Made by a program: the position numbers and the translations under genes
Shown: piece by piece, positions 1 through 12,222 of the stretch
How positions within the stretch are numbered: position 1 is the stretch's first letter
How the letters are laid out: every line of letters begins with the position of its first letter
Assembly: GCA_022592435.1 (NCBI GenBank)
Contig: JABYQS010000123.1
Location: forward strand, 1 to 64,000
Source: Cerioporus squamosus
Taxonomy: Eukaryota; Basidiomycota; Agaricomycetes; Polyporales; Polyporaceae
Reading direction: 5' to 3'
DNA length: 64,000 nt
The notes under the pieces: generated by a model
Seen by the model: only the letters and a program-made list of their open reading frames with translations
Told to the model about the DNA's origin: nothing
Database searches by the model: none

Positions 1-1540
1 CCACTGTCTTCATCTGGCATGTCGCTGACAGCTCTTTTGGCTCGTCAATCGAAGCACCCGCCAAGACCTACAGTGCAAGGTGGGAGGATAGTATGTACTG
101 TGTCGCTCTCTCTGTTTTGGAAGTCACTGCCTACAGACGAGTCCACCTCTTGATCACGACAGTGCATGTTCAGCTTCCGGGGGTCCCCCTCCACAATGTC
201 ACTCAACCTGTTTCCTGCTCCCTTTCTCGAAGATCCGTCCAGGGCAAAACATTGGTAATATACAGTTCATGTGCTCTGTCCTCTAGCGGCAAGTAGTGTT
301 GTGAAATCCTGTCCTAGGACACATCGAGGACACATGACAGGACAGGACTTGGATTGGAAAGGACTGGACTTCACACGTGTCCTCAATGTGTCCTGTCCAT
401 TGACATGTCCTCAGTCCTTGTCAATCATGATGTTGACAAGGACACGTAAGGACTGGTCCTTGTCCACACATCTGATCAACTATGAGTTGACTTCTTACAG
501 CCCTCAGCTGATGGTTTTCTGTGTCTACAACCTATTAGAACATGGTTCATGGGTAATAGAAGACATTAACACTGCAGGGAGGAGGATATCCCATGGAAAT
601 TATTGCTCTATACAAGGTAGGACCAGTCTGGACCGGTCCTGATACAGGTCCTGTCCTTGTCACAGCTCAAGTATCATGAGGACACATGAGGACATGTGTC
701 CTGGGTCCTGTCCTCACCAACACGGCGGACAAAGCACAATGTTCCCTCCCGTAACAGGGCAAACATACCGTGACAGGTCTGTCGAATGTAAGTTTTCACT
801 GGCCTTTTACCTCCTTTAGGCCAATTTGCCGTGATATTTTACCTTCGACGGAAATGTCACTGACCTGTTACGGGGTTCAAGATCTTGCGATGCCCGCCGT
901 GCAAGTCTATGTGTCCTGTCCTCGGTCCTGTCTCGTGTTCTACCTCAGGGGGGTCAAAAGACAGGACAGGACAGGATTCCACAACACTAGCGGCAAGTAT
1001 GTCATGGTATGGATTTGGAGCCAGTTCTACTGGGTCTGCAAGCTATGGTGCATGGCTAAATCCGCTCCCACGTATGAACTGCATTGGTTGACCTTCGGAC
1101 CCCCCCACCTCAGCATCCTTCCTGCAGGTGCGCATTTCGTAGAAGACGACCAGCTCATAGTGGAGATGGAGGATGGCACCGTCTACTGGTGGGACCTCTC
1201 CCCATTCATGCTAGCCAGGACTAAACCACACGAAGTTCTCACCGGCAGCGCCCTGACGCAGACAACAGGCCTGGCTGTGTCGCCTCTGCGCTCCTTCCTT
1301 GTTGTATCCTTCTCGGACGACCCCAATGTACCCAGACTAGTTCGCCCAAACAGCTCTCAAGAGCTGGGTCATTGCAGCAACATCTCGATAAGCTGTACGT
1401 TCAAGCGACTCCGTCACAGCCACCAACAAGCAGTACGCGCTGTGTGCATCTCTCCGTGCGAACAGTATGTCGCCACCGCCTCCAAGGACACTACCATCCG
1501 TATCCTGTCGATCCTCGAGAGCGGATGGCTCGGAAAAGAC
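1..1540 (+). pseudogene. WD40 C-terminal relic of the F-box/WD40 family, split by a hAT MITE
   Basis: An open frame runs from base 3 to 293 and continues in the same frame from 998 once the inserted element and one target copy are ignored. The reading resembles the WD40 exon of the genes at 10.1-12.2 kb and 19.6-22.1 kb: shared blocks include SSSGK, CKLWCM, EDDQLI, YWWDLS, SPLRSFL and CEQYVATASKDTT. The F-box half lies outside the window or is absent. Homology ends in the last WD repeat near 1530, where the frame appears to shift and unrelated sequence follows. As a protein it would belong to an SCF-type substrate adaptor, but the element insertion and the lost C-terminus make it non-functional as it stands. 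The strand and repeat assignment are secure; exact ends are not. Confidence 0.75.
294..989. mobile_element. Non-autonomous hAT-type MITE (696 bp) with 8-bp target duplication
   Basis: The left end reads TAGTGTTGTGAAATCC and the right end is its inverted complement with one change (G for A at position 11); the match runs for 22 bp. The element is flanked by identical 8-bp copies GCGGCAAG at 286-293 and 990-997. TIRs starting TAGTG and an 8-bp target duplication are diagnostic of the hAT superfamily. The interior is rich in short variants of AGGACA and TGTCCT and has no transposase-like ORF. Removing the element plus one target copy restores the WD40 reading frame, which fixes the borders. It presumably used a hAT transposase in trans. 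Confidence 0.9.
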
Positions 1541-2048
1541 TCAGAAGTACAGGTCTATGTCATGATTGCAGATTGTTCAGAACAGAGTAACAGAAGCCAT
1601 TGCAACGACATAGCACAGCCAGTATACTCAATCATGAGGCCACCACCTCAAATGAGACCAGCAGTCCATGGGAGTCCGACACCTGCTCCTGGCCTGATGC
1701 ATTTGAGAATGTCCAGATGTTCGCTGTGTGTGTTTGCCTCATCAGTGTCCTATAGTAGGAGTTGAGTCCAGCTCTCCATATCGACTGCTGCACTATTAGG
1801 CTGCCTGCTGGGCAAGCACCGGCTGGCACTGAGTGCATACTGAACATTAATGCTGTTGAGCGATCAACAATGTGCAAACATGGAGACTGATCTTAGTCTG
1901 ACACTCAATCAGTGTCACAAGGCACTCCGAGCCGCCTTCTCGCCTTGTCTCAGATCCAGTAGAATCCATTGACTCTCGGCTACCAATATGATATACATCC
2001 TCTTCACTGTATCTCTTGAAGCCTGGAGAAGCAACATGATCTTTGAGC

Positions 2049-2083
<35 letters not shown>

Positions 2084-3683
2084 CAGCCTTGCACGCGTGC
2101 TTGCACCCACAGGGATGGGCTCGGTGGACACATCCCAAAATGTGTCAGGGACCGACCGCATGTCGACTTGCCTCTTCTGCAGACATTGGCTGAACATGTA
2201 TGGGGAAAACATCATGCGGGTCCATCTCTTCTGTTGCAGGGACAAAGCTCACCCCCTCAGCATGATTACTGAACTTGCATGCTAAATCATGGCCGCAAAC
2301 CACATGCTGCTCCTTGCACTCATCAGCGTGCTTTCACTTGAATGAGAGTACTGTAGCGGTGTCTACCAGATCGCCCCCAAGGGAATCATCCCTGGTATGT
2401 AGTGACAGAAGATGATCAACAGCGCGTGAGCTCAGAGGGATGCGGTAGGATTCACGGAGGCATGCTCATCATAGCACGAAAGCTATTTTTTCCGCCTTGT
2501 TGGCCTTAGCTGGATGTGACTCTCTGTCCTCTGACTTGGTATGTTCCAGGGTTGCACTACGAGCCTCTGGGACAACTGCTGCAGCAAGCATGACGTCTGG
2601 TTCGAAGTGACCAATGACTGCGACAACCGGTTACCGCCGCCCACGTCACCATGTTTGTCGGAGGTTAGAGCCTTGTCCCTCGAAGTGTCAAGTGACTCTG
2701 CGGGCAATGCAGCCAATACTGGAGGTTCTGGAGCAGAGAAAGGTAGGGACTCGGATATCATGCCGGAGGTCATTTTCTCCTTCGCCACTCCCGCAAGTCA
2801 GAGGGAGAAGCTAAGCAACTCGAAAGTGGTGCTGTCAGGGTTTGCAACTAGCAGCTGACATTGCGAGGAGGCGGAGAGAGGTACTAGCTTGCTATATGGC
2901 CATGGCCCGGGGACGAAGGCAGAGAGGCAAGAGAGGCGCGAAGGTACGGAGACATCCTCGCAGCCGGTCCGATGCGAGTTGGTTCGGTGCAGTTGACGCT
3001 GGCCAATCGAACCAAGGAGAGCTGACTAAAGTCCTCATGATGACTCTTAGTCCCGAGTCAGTGTATGCGACGGTCTCCAATCACTGCATGGCTGCGCGTG
3101 CAAGGTGACGAAGCTGGTGGGTGGGCGAAGTGTACTTCTGTTGCGATAGCCTGACACTAGCGAACAGATAGGATATATGGACTGTTTAGTAGAGCAGGTC
3201 CATCGAGGTGAGCGGGATCCGGGTCCTTCGGGCCATACGTTGACTTCGATACCCGGCATAACCAGGTCGATGGCGACGTGGATATACGGAGGACGAACTG
3301 ACTACTTACCTTGATTCAACGTTGATATGCTCAAGACGTCCCGCTGACTGGAGGCCAGCTTCGCAGACCAGTAACAGATTCGCCCGAGAGGTCGCGGCAG
3401 AACAGCGCACACGGAAAGGGTGCCAAACGTATTGCAAGACATTGCGGAGTGCGACATAAGAGGGAAACATCATGATATAGTGCAAAAGCGTAGAGGGACA
3501 TGATCATAGCAAGATACATACGCTCACAAAGTCGAGATATCTGAAACGAGATGCGTCAGTTCTTCCTGTGTATACACAGGAGAGGCAGGAGAACAAGGAT
3601 GGTTCAGAATTGCAGAAGTAAAGGTAGTCATCAACTGGTCGTAGACCATTAGACTGTTGAGCTTGAATGTGATTTTTTGTTCA
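1541..3683. other. Intergenic stretch without a supported gene
   Basis: Only short ORFs on both strands are present and none shows a recognisable domain or a convincing exon chain. A TAG microsatellite lies inside (2051-2083). Possible spliced transcription on the minus strand near 3000-3700 cannot be excluded because several GTRAGT-like donors occur there. Confidence 0.4.
2051..2083. repeat. (TAG)11 microsatellite
   Basis: Eleven uninterrupted TAG units; read on the opposite strand it gives the poly-Leu and poly-Tyr stretches of spurious ORFs there. Confidence 0.97.
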
Positions 3684-3911
3684 TCATGACACGGGAGCGA
3701 TTGTATCGTAGAGAATAACCGGAGCGGAGAACTCACCATGTAAGCCTGGACGAAGCGAGCACCGCAAGATCTTAGGTGGGCAGTGAGACAATGCGCTAAC
3801 GACGGGAACAACAGCGACGATCACAACAACGGCGGCGACGAGCGCAACGGCGGGGCGAAGAGACGGAGAAAAGAGGGCAACGAGAGGAAAATAGTGAAGA
3901 GCACGCTTCAT
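3684..3911 (-). CDS. Possible small minus-strand gene with hydrophobic N-terminus, divergent from the SET gene
   Basis: An ATG at 3911 opens 75 codons with a strongly hydrophobic stretch (about residues 18-41, rich in Val, Ala and Ile) that could be a signal anchor. A good donor (GTGAGT) follows about 60 codons in, so further exons on the minus strand toward 3.3 kb are possible. One acceptor choice gives a cysteine-rich continuation. The start codon lies 228 bp from the SET-gene start, as in a divergent pair. No family is recognised, and it may be a chance ORF in the CT-rich SET-gene leader. Confidence 0.22.
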   Translation of the reverse strand: MKRALHYFPLVALFSPSLRPAVALVAAVVVIVAVVPVVSALSHCPPKILRCSLRPGLHGEFSAPVILYDTIAPVS

Positions 3912-4138
3912 AAGGCATTCGGCAGGCGCTCATAGCCCTGTTGCTTGGCTTTGTTTGGATGTTGTGGCTGAGGGCGTTTGTCAGACCAACGCTGGGTCCC
4001 GTAGGCGCCCAGCCCATATCTTTGCCCTCCTCCCTCCTCCTCCTCGCCGCCCTTTCCTCCTTGCTCACTGACCACGACGACGACGAACACGCCACCCACG
4101 ACGACGAGAGCTCTTTCACCACGGTTTCCTTCTATGAT

Positions 4139-7100
4139 ATGCCAAGCGATGCGACCGAGGCTGCACTAGGCTTGCTTGGACTCACCGGTGCCTTCCCCTC
4201 CCCCTCCACCGTCCCCGCCAAGCGCAAGCAGCCGGCCACCGTCGACCACAGCGACGACACGAACAGCTCCGAGTCCATCTACTGCATCTGCGGCTTTTCC
4301 GACGATGACGGCTTCTCCATCTGCTGCGACTCGTGCTCCCGCTGGTGCCATGCCGCCTGCTTCAGCATCGTTCAGAACGAGGTCCCCGACGAATGGCACT
4401 GTTGGGAGTGCGCACCCCGCCCCGTCAACCGCGAACGCGCCGTCAAGCTCCAGAGGACCCGCATCCGCCAGGCCGCCGGCACGCAGAAGCAGCGCAAGGC
4501 CAGCCCGGGCGTCGAGCGCAAGCCCCGCAAGCCCAACGCTGCGCCCGGCGAGGGTGCCAACAAACGCAAGCGGCGTGCGTCGATCAACACCTCCGTCGCC
4601 CCTCACACACCAGTGCAGGCGGAGGACGAGCACGTCGACATTGACGAGCCGATGGAACACTCCTATGTCTCCATCACAAAGGACATCGTCACCGACGATG
4701 CCCGTGACCGTCTGCGCCGTGTTGCCTCTGACTGGCGCGGCATCACCGCCATATCCCCCTCTAATCTCACACCTGGGTGTACGACACCCGCTCTCCTCTC
4801 CCCAGACGACGTCCCCGGCCCCTTGCACATCCCTCATATTGCAGTGCAGCCCGTCCCCACGTCCGCAGCGTCGTTCCCCTCAGTCTTCGCGAATGGCAAC
4901 GCATCGGTACGTCCGCCGTCCTATGCGATTCATGCCACGCAGCCCATCACATCCTCCAAGCTTATTGCCCCGTACCCGTCCACGATCATCCCCACTGCGA
5001 CCTACCTTCGAGACCCGCTCAACGCCTATGCTCACCTCGGCATGCCGAAGCCATACGTCCATCTCTTCGGCCCTCCGCTCGACGTCGCGCTTGATGCTCG
5101 CATCACTGGAGACCAGTCACGCTTCGTGCGCAACGGATGCAGGCCCAATGCGATCCTCAGGCCCATCTTCTGTCCGTCCAAGGAACGCACCAAAGCTGGG
5201 GACGACGCGGTGAAGTTCGGGATCTTTGCGCTCCGCGACCTCAAAGCCAATGAAGAGGTGGTACTTGGCTGGGAATGGGACGACGAGAACGTGGTGCATC
5301 ATCTCCCCGCACTGATCCAGAGTCCCTTCGCATTCCCGTACGTCGTCGCTATCATCGCTCTCCGCGCGCGCTCAAGTTGTGTCCTTTCAGTCCGCATCAA
5401 GTACAACACTTCCGCAACCAGATGACCTCGATGCTGCACACCCTTGCGTCAACGTTCACGACGTGCGCATGTGGGGCGAAGGCGCGCGATTGTGTGCTCA
5501 CTCGGATTGCTGAGTTCGTCGAGAACCAGACCCCGCTCACCCCTTCCCCATCGCCCCCCTCGCAGTTCACCAAGGAGAAGCATCGAGGCAAGTCAGAACA
5601 GCCGGCGGAGAGCCCGATCGACCTTGGACCCCTTATCGGCATCGAGCGTGGCTTCCGCACGCGCGAGCGGATACCGTTCTCGGGCGGGATGGGTGGTGTC
5701 GAGCTCGTTCCTCCTGAGGCGGGTCCGTCTCGGCTGCCCTCGGGTACGCGCAAGGTCTCGTTCCCCGACGAACTCCTCAACGCGTCGAACAGGACGAAGG
5801 GGAAGGACCGCAAGGGAAAGGGGCGCGCGGAGGATGTGCCTGACGAGAGCGATAACGACGAGCACAGAGGTATGTCGCTATCGTTCCGCAAGTATACTAT
5901 GTACTGACCCTTGATAGCTCGTTCGCGTGCACGCCGTCACTCAGAAGGTTCCTCGGAGCCGATGGACGTGGATGCGTCCCCGCAAGAAGCGCGTCTGCCT
6001 CCGAAGCTGCGCAAGTCATGGATCGCGAAGAGCGTCGAGCGGCTGCGCGAGCACAGTGGGCCTCGAGACTCGGATGTTGGGATGCATTCACCTTTGAGCG
6101 ATGGGAGTGGGCGGTCGAGGACGAGTAGTGGCAGAGATGACTCGTATATCGGTGCGTGACCTGCTTACCTGCTTGCCGTGTGGATCTGATGTAACCCTGG
6201 TCGACAGACTCGCGAGATATGCCGCCCCCACCCGTTCCCCCTTCACGAACACCCCCACTCGGATCGTCCGCATCCACGAATCATTCTATACATGCCCCGC
6301 CCATATCCGCTTCCTCGTCCTCATCGTCGACTAGCTCCTCCTCGTCGAAGCTCCGTCTGGCGCTCGACGGCCAGCACTCGCCCTCGATTCCGTTTTCAAA
6401 GTTATCGTTGCTTTCGCCTGTTATCCCCCTTCCTCACGCTTCTCGATCCGATTCGAAGTCTCCCCCCACTCCTGCATCTGCATCTGCACCGTCCGCGTCC
6501 ACCGCGTCGAAGACGACCAAGGCCACCAAGGCGCGCCGCCCGACCACATCGCCTCAGCCTCCGCCCACGCCTGACTCTGAGAAGCCGCCGAAGACTGTCA
6601 AGTCGAGGGCGAAGGGTAAAGAAAAGGCGAAAGAAGACGCGAAGGGGAAGGAGAAGGAGAAAGCTGAGGGCACGACGACGAAGAGCGGACGCCCGCGTAC
6701 CCCTGCTATGGAGGACGAGCCCGCGTCTTTACTGAAGCCGTCGCTCCTGCGTCGCGAAGACGCTGTGAAGGGGCGGAAGTCCTCTACCCATGCGCGGTCG
6801 CCCGCGATGGTGTCGAAAACTCTTGCTTCTCCGCCTCCGCCGCCTTCGACTCCTCTCCCTCCTGACCCGCCTCACGATGCCACACGCTCCATGGCTGCTT
6901 CTGCAGAGGAGGAGGACGGGACGCGGCATGCTATGGTTGAGGAGAAGGAGGACGCGATGGACGTGGACGGACCTTCTGCGCCGCCGCCAACGAGCCAGAG
7001 CCAGAGCCCGGAGGTGGGCATGGCTGCTGCGTCGCCTCCTGCGCCCGCGCCCGCGCCCGAGACGTCCCTGCTCTCGATACTCGCTGCGGCTGCGTCGGCT

Positions 7101-9086
7101 ATCCCTCACATGTCTGGCGCTGTCGCTGCTGCTGGTTCTCCATTGGGTATCCCGCCCGCTCTCCTTCCGCCCGATGAGGCGTCGGTGGTTGCTCAGGAGG
7201 CTCCGCCCGTGTCTTCAGCCGAGGATGCGGAAGGTCGTGTGGCGGGGTCTTCAGGCGAAGGCGATGTAGCTCCTGCACAATTACAATCACCACCACCACC
7301 CGTCGCCGAACCGGTCGAGGTGTCGCCCGTTGTTGAGTCCGCGCAGGGACATGCAGTTGCACCTGCGCCTCAGCGGGATGCATCTCCCCCTCCACCTCAA
7401 CCTCCAGCCAACGTTCCCCCTCCTTCAGAACCCACGCCGTCGGAACCCCTGTCACCACCGCCTGCATCCGAACCTCTACCAGCGCCGGAACCCCCTGCGC
7501 AACCTGCGTCTGAACCACCGCCGCCACCACCCGATTCCACACCTCCCGCTCCCCCACTCGAACCCGCTGCACCTGAACCCGCTGCACATGAACCTGCTGA
7601 ACCCAAATCTGCTGCACCCGAATCTGCACCTGAGCCTCCGAAAGCGCCACCGCCGCCTCCGAAGGTGAAGCTCTCGCTCAAGGACTTTGCGATGCGCAAG
7701 AAGAAGCAGCGCGAGGAGCAGAAGGAGCGCGAGAAGGAGGCGGCGGAACACAGCAGTGGCAGCGGCAGCTCGATGCAGAGTCCGGCGATGGGCGGGGACG
7801 CGGCGCTGGTCGCGTCGCCGGCGTCGGTGCGTGATGCGCCCTTGCCTCCTGCTGCAGGGAGTGGGTCGCCGCCGCCGCTGGGTGTGCGCGGGGAGGAGGT
7901 CAGATCACTTGGGCAGGCTGAGGTGGCGATGGAGGTTGAGCAGAGCAAGGACGAGGTTAAGCAGAGGAAGGTTGAGGTTGAGCAGAGGAATGATGGCTCT
8001 GGTGCAGAAGCTGCGTCGGTGAGTTCGTCGCCGGTTGTGTCGATTCCGGAGCCATCGTCAGTGGTGGATGCGCAGGATGAGAAGGTCACGACAATGGAGG
8101 TGGACGGGAAGATGGAGGTGGAGATGACTGACGTGGATGGGGACGTCAAGATGAATGATGCGCAGGTGCAGTCGCGCGACGCTGTCGATCTTCCCGGGTC
8201 TCAAGTCCCTGACGACAATGTCACGCCGGGCACTGCGGCTGATGACGACGCACCACTCTTCGACTCGTCGCGACCTGTCGAACCTACCTGCGATCGACCA
8301 GACGTCTCAACGCACACAGCTCCTGCTCCGAACGGTCACATTCGTGACCGCTCCGCTTCGCCCGACCACCGCCGCAGATCTTCGCCAACTCGGACGCCCC
8401 CACGGGAACTCAATGGGTACGCCAATACGTTGGAGGCGAAGGTTGAGCTGCTTGACAGTACGATGCCTAGTGGCCTGGTCGTTCCGGCACGGGAAGGCAC
8501 CAGCTCGCCCGTCGGCACACGCAGCCAGCGTGCCGCGAGTCCCACTCCTGTCACCCCGCGGATGTCTCCGAAGCTGTCTCAGTCCCGCGTCCCGCTCGTC
8601 TCGCATCCCTCGCAGGAGGACGGCGAGATCCTGAGCCCTCCCCCGCCCAAGTCCCTCTCGCTCGCCCCTCCGCGGTCGCACTCGCCCCCGACACATCCCC
8701 GCCACTTCTACTCTTCTGGGGGGCTGTCCCCGACCCGTCCGTCGCCTGGGTCTCTGTCGCAGTCGTCAGCGCGCGCCCCGTTGCATCCCGCGTACCACGC
8801 ACGCAACTCGTCTGCGTCTGCGTCGCGCCTACCGCCCCCAGCTCCGCCGTCTGCGCCCCGCGCTCTCCGCCAGGGTGGGGCATACGGCGGCTCGTCGTAC
8901 TCGAGCAGCGGTGGAGGCCAGAACGCACCTTACTACGCGCCGCCGCCTCCGCGGGGTCCGTCTGCAGACCGGGATAGGGACCGGGACCGGGTGCGCGATT
9001 GGGGACGGGATAGAGATCGGGATGGGGACCGTGTGTGGCACCCGGGGCCGTCGAGAGGACGCGGGCGGGGTGGGTCGTGGCGGTGA
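4139..9086 (+). CDS. Set3-type chromatin protein with PHD finger and SET domain
   Basis: Predicted exons are 4139-5337, 5391-5869, 5918-6151 and 6208-9086, about 1596 aa. All three introns are 48-56 nt with GTACGT, GTATGT or GTGCGT donors and keep frame. A PHD finger occupies residues about 47-93 (CICGFSDDDGFSICCDSC, then WCH and CWEC). A SET domain follows at about 295-430 and crosses intron 1. PHD before SET is the order of yeast Set3 and animal MLL5/UpSET, which act in histone-deacetylase complexes. The conserved SET asparagine motif reads RFVRNGCRPN rather than NHSC, consistent with the reported lack of catalysis in this subfamily. The last 1000 residues are low complexity (Pro, Ser, Glu/Lys) and end in RD and RG repeats. 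The start is chosen after a CT-rich leader; an upstream in-frame ATG at 3959 is less likely. A nuclear location is expected. Confidence 0.88.
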
Positions 9087-10072
9087 GTGTGTGGATGATG
9101 CTGGACTGTGGTTCGCTGTTCTTCGTTGGTCGCTCGAGACTTGCGGTGTTGTTGAAGTCGTCGGGTTTGTGTGCATGTGCTCTTGTCTCGTCTTGCCTGT
9201 ACTTGCCTCTTGCTACGTCGTTTGTCTTGTCTTGTCCTTGTCCTCTCCTCCTCGTCTCTTATACGTGTCGTGTCTCGTGTCTCTTGTCTCTGTGTGTGTG
9301 TTTATTGTCTATCGTATTGCCGTTGTCGAGCAGTGTAGTATCTTTGCCTCCGACACAGACTCTGTGTCCCGTTCTATTACCCCCCTCTCCTCATACTCCT
9401 CCTACTCCTCTTGTCCGACTTTGACTCTTTACGCGTACGTACGTAGTAGGTACCAGTAGTAATGTGCTCGCCGTTGTAGAAATGAATGAATATTGCCTGT
9501 GGCGCGTTTAAATGCGACAGCCCATATGGGTGAGTGTGCGAGTGCTGAGACCTTCAGTACGTACTCAGTGTTCAGTTACTGTGTTCGGGCTACGTGAGAG
9601 TGTAGTAGGCAAAGTCCAAACGCTTTGACTTTCGTGCAGCCTGTCATGAGCCTCTGATACATGATATGGACCGATGCAACGGTTCCTCGATGCCATCGTG
9701 GTGCTTTCGCCCTTCTACTAGGCTTGGTCCACCGCAGCATCTGGTCAATTGAATATGAAGTCAGCGGATGTTTGTTCGTTTGAGGTCATGTAGGTGCCAG
9801 TGTAGGCTATCCCTGGCCGCGTGACTCCCCTGCCAACGTCGATGGTTTCTGAGCGGATTCCCGTCCGACGTGGAGGAGCACTGGATCCGATGACCCGCTA
9901 TGCGACGACGACGACTCTCTCCGCATCCGTAACGAGTATTTTTACATGGAGTCTGAGGAAACAGAGAGTCATGATTGTAACACGCGCGTCCGAGTCGTAG
10001 CCGAAGTCCATGCTATCAGTATACATCATCCACTGATACCGTTAACGGACTCGGAGCAGGGGGGTACGTTCC
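9087..10072. other. Region between convergent SET and F-box/WD40 genes
   Basis: The first 400 bp are T/C-rich (runs of TTGTCTTGTCC type) and probably include the SET-gene 3' UTR. The remainder has only short ORFs. No RNA gene or repeat was recognised. Confidence 0.4.
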
Positions 10073-12222
10073 TCACGAATCTACAAGATATGCATGAGAA
10101 ACTCCGTCCTTGTCCCCCGATGTCAAAGTTTTTTCATCCGGGGAGAAGACAACATGCGTCACTGCGGCGTCGTGGTCGACGAAGGTCCATATCAGCGATC
10201 CATCCCTAGCGCTCCATAGACGAACGGTGGTGTCCGCGGAGGCAGTGGCAACGTACCGCTCGCACGGAGAAACGCACGCAGCGCGTACCGCTTGTTGGTG
10301 GCCGTAGAGGTACGTATAGCTTGTCGAGACGACGTCGTTCCCGTGACCCTGCGCTCCGGAGCTGTTCGTGCGGACCAGTATTGGTACATTGGGGTCGTCC
10401 GAGGAGCATGCAACGAGGAAGGAGCGTAGAGGCGAGACGGATAGGCCTGTCATCGTCACTCCGAAATCTTGGGGATGGAGCGGATGTCGCTTCAGGGCGA
10501 AGATGCCGCGTGGTGCAGTTGTGACTATCGGGAACGAGGATAGGTCCCACCAGTAGACAGTGTCGTCGTTCATATTCATGATGAGCTGGTCATCTTCAAG
10601 GAAATGCCCCTCGACAGGATAGATGCTGGGGTAGCGGTGCCCGATGGTCAACAAATGCGATTCGTATGTGGGAGTGGAATCAACCATGCACCATAACTTG
10701 CAGGCGATGCTGCTCCATGCCACGATTAATTTGCCGCTGGAGGACAGCGCATAGGAACTGTGTGTTACGAATGCTTTGCCTAGGACGATTTTTTGAAGAG
10801 GGGAACAGGAAACAGGTTGACTGGCATCGTGGAAAGTCTGCACCAGTGATGTGCCAGATGCCATGGAGGATCGACTGTCCGGTGAAGCGGCTACGGCGGT
10901 GACAGGCCAGTCGTGACCGAGATGTTCCCGCCCGTGCGAATTCACTACAATTTGGCATGTAAGCATAATGGCACAGCGGCACGCATATGTCGTACGCACC
11001 GGAAGAGCACTCTACCTCCAACAGTTTGTCATGGTGGAGACGCGGGAATGAATCGCGAATAATCTTCGACCAGAACGGGAAACTGTTTCGCTTTGCCTTC
11101 GATATTGAGATGACCAGGCGGTGTAGTGTGCCAAGCGCAAGGACAGCATCCTCCAGTACCTGACAGTCCTGTAACAGCCAGGATTGGGCCAGACGGCCGG
11201 GGAAAGGAGTCGTGAAGTCAATGGTCAAGTAACTGAGCGTCTTTGGGATCGACGTAGTGAACATTTGGCTGATCCGGCCGAACACCTGCCCAGACCACTC
11301 GACGGCGGCGGTCGGAAACACCAGGGAGTGCAGGCGCTTCAGCTCGGACATGTCGAGAGTCCTAAGACCGTCTACGCAAGCCCGCTGATAGTCAATGCTG
11401 GTCCGTAACTTGAACAAATCAGCATCCCCGAAGACATACCTTCCGAATGTACGATCCAAATATCCACCTCGTACTGTAGTACTTGCAGCGCGGAGAGAGA
11501 CATCTGGATGATGAGTCGGATGGTATTAACGTCTGCGTGCTGCCATATCTGTCCACATAAGGTCAGCCTCCAGTTGCGACCGCCTATCATATGCAAAGGG
11601 TACGACGCACCGTCACTTCTGACAGCATCCGGCACTTGTCCCGGAATTGTGTCATGCCAGTAGGATTGGCCATGAGATCTATCTCGTCCTCCAAGTGCAA
11701 GTCCACGCATTCGAACCGTCGCAGGCGCGGCAAGGCGATCAAGAGCCGCGCAAGCTCCCCACCCGACTGGAACTTCAGCGATCCTAACCTCAGCTCTTCC
11801 ACAAGCAGGTATGTCTTCATGCGGACGAAGGTAGTGGCGTGGAAAGAAAGGGGTTTCGACTCGGGGGCGAACTTCGAACATCTGATGCTATAGCTCCGTA
11901 GGTTCGGGAGCCGCGACAACAAGGCCACTGCGACAGCCAGAAGGAGGAATAGAGGGTTGCTTTCGACATCCGAGGGCGACATCGAGAGGCTTCGGACAGC
12001 AGCGGCCACACGAGGGTTGGATCTGAAGTAGTCGCAGACGGAGAACAGATCTTCTCTCGACTGTATACGTATAGAGGCGACGAGGTGATACCAAGCGCGG
12101 GGATGCCATGTGTGACAGGTTAAGGCGCAGCTGCGGAGCGAGTGGACATCCCCGCTGAGTTGGTCGATAATGTTCTCTGCAACGTCGGGTGGGATGCGAG
12201 GTCGCTTTGTGAGGGCCGACAT
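10073..12222 (-). CDS. F-box / LRR-like / WD40 fusion protein (copy A)
   Basis: Minus-strand exons are 12222-11611, 11548-11440, 11371-11000 and 10944-10073, giving an open 654-aa frame. The F-box lies at residues about 5-50 (ENIIDQL, SLRSCALTCHTW). Exons 1-3 carry spaced leucine motifs of LRR type. Exon 4, from residue 365, encodes WD40 repeats with the closing pair VATASADTTVRLW and VTHVVFSPDEKTL. F-box proteins recruit substrates to SCF ubiquitin ligases, and LRR and WD40 units are usual substrate readers; the fusion suggests a two-part reader. Against copy B the WD40 exon lacks about 100 residues just after GHDWPVTAVAASPD, removing roughly two blades. Introns 2 and 3 are in phase 1 at the same places as in B and C. 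The start was chosen by alignment with B (MSALT versus MSTLT). Confidence 0.82.

Noticed and set aside
2541..2858. 105-aa ORF in the left intergenic region
   Set aside because: No homology cue and a competing antisense ORF covers the same bases.
7397..8149. 250-aa antisense ORF in the Set3 gene 3' exon
   Set aside because: Gly/Ser-rich shadow of Pro/Ala-rich codons on the plus strand; no domain, no splice support.
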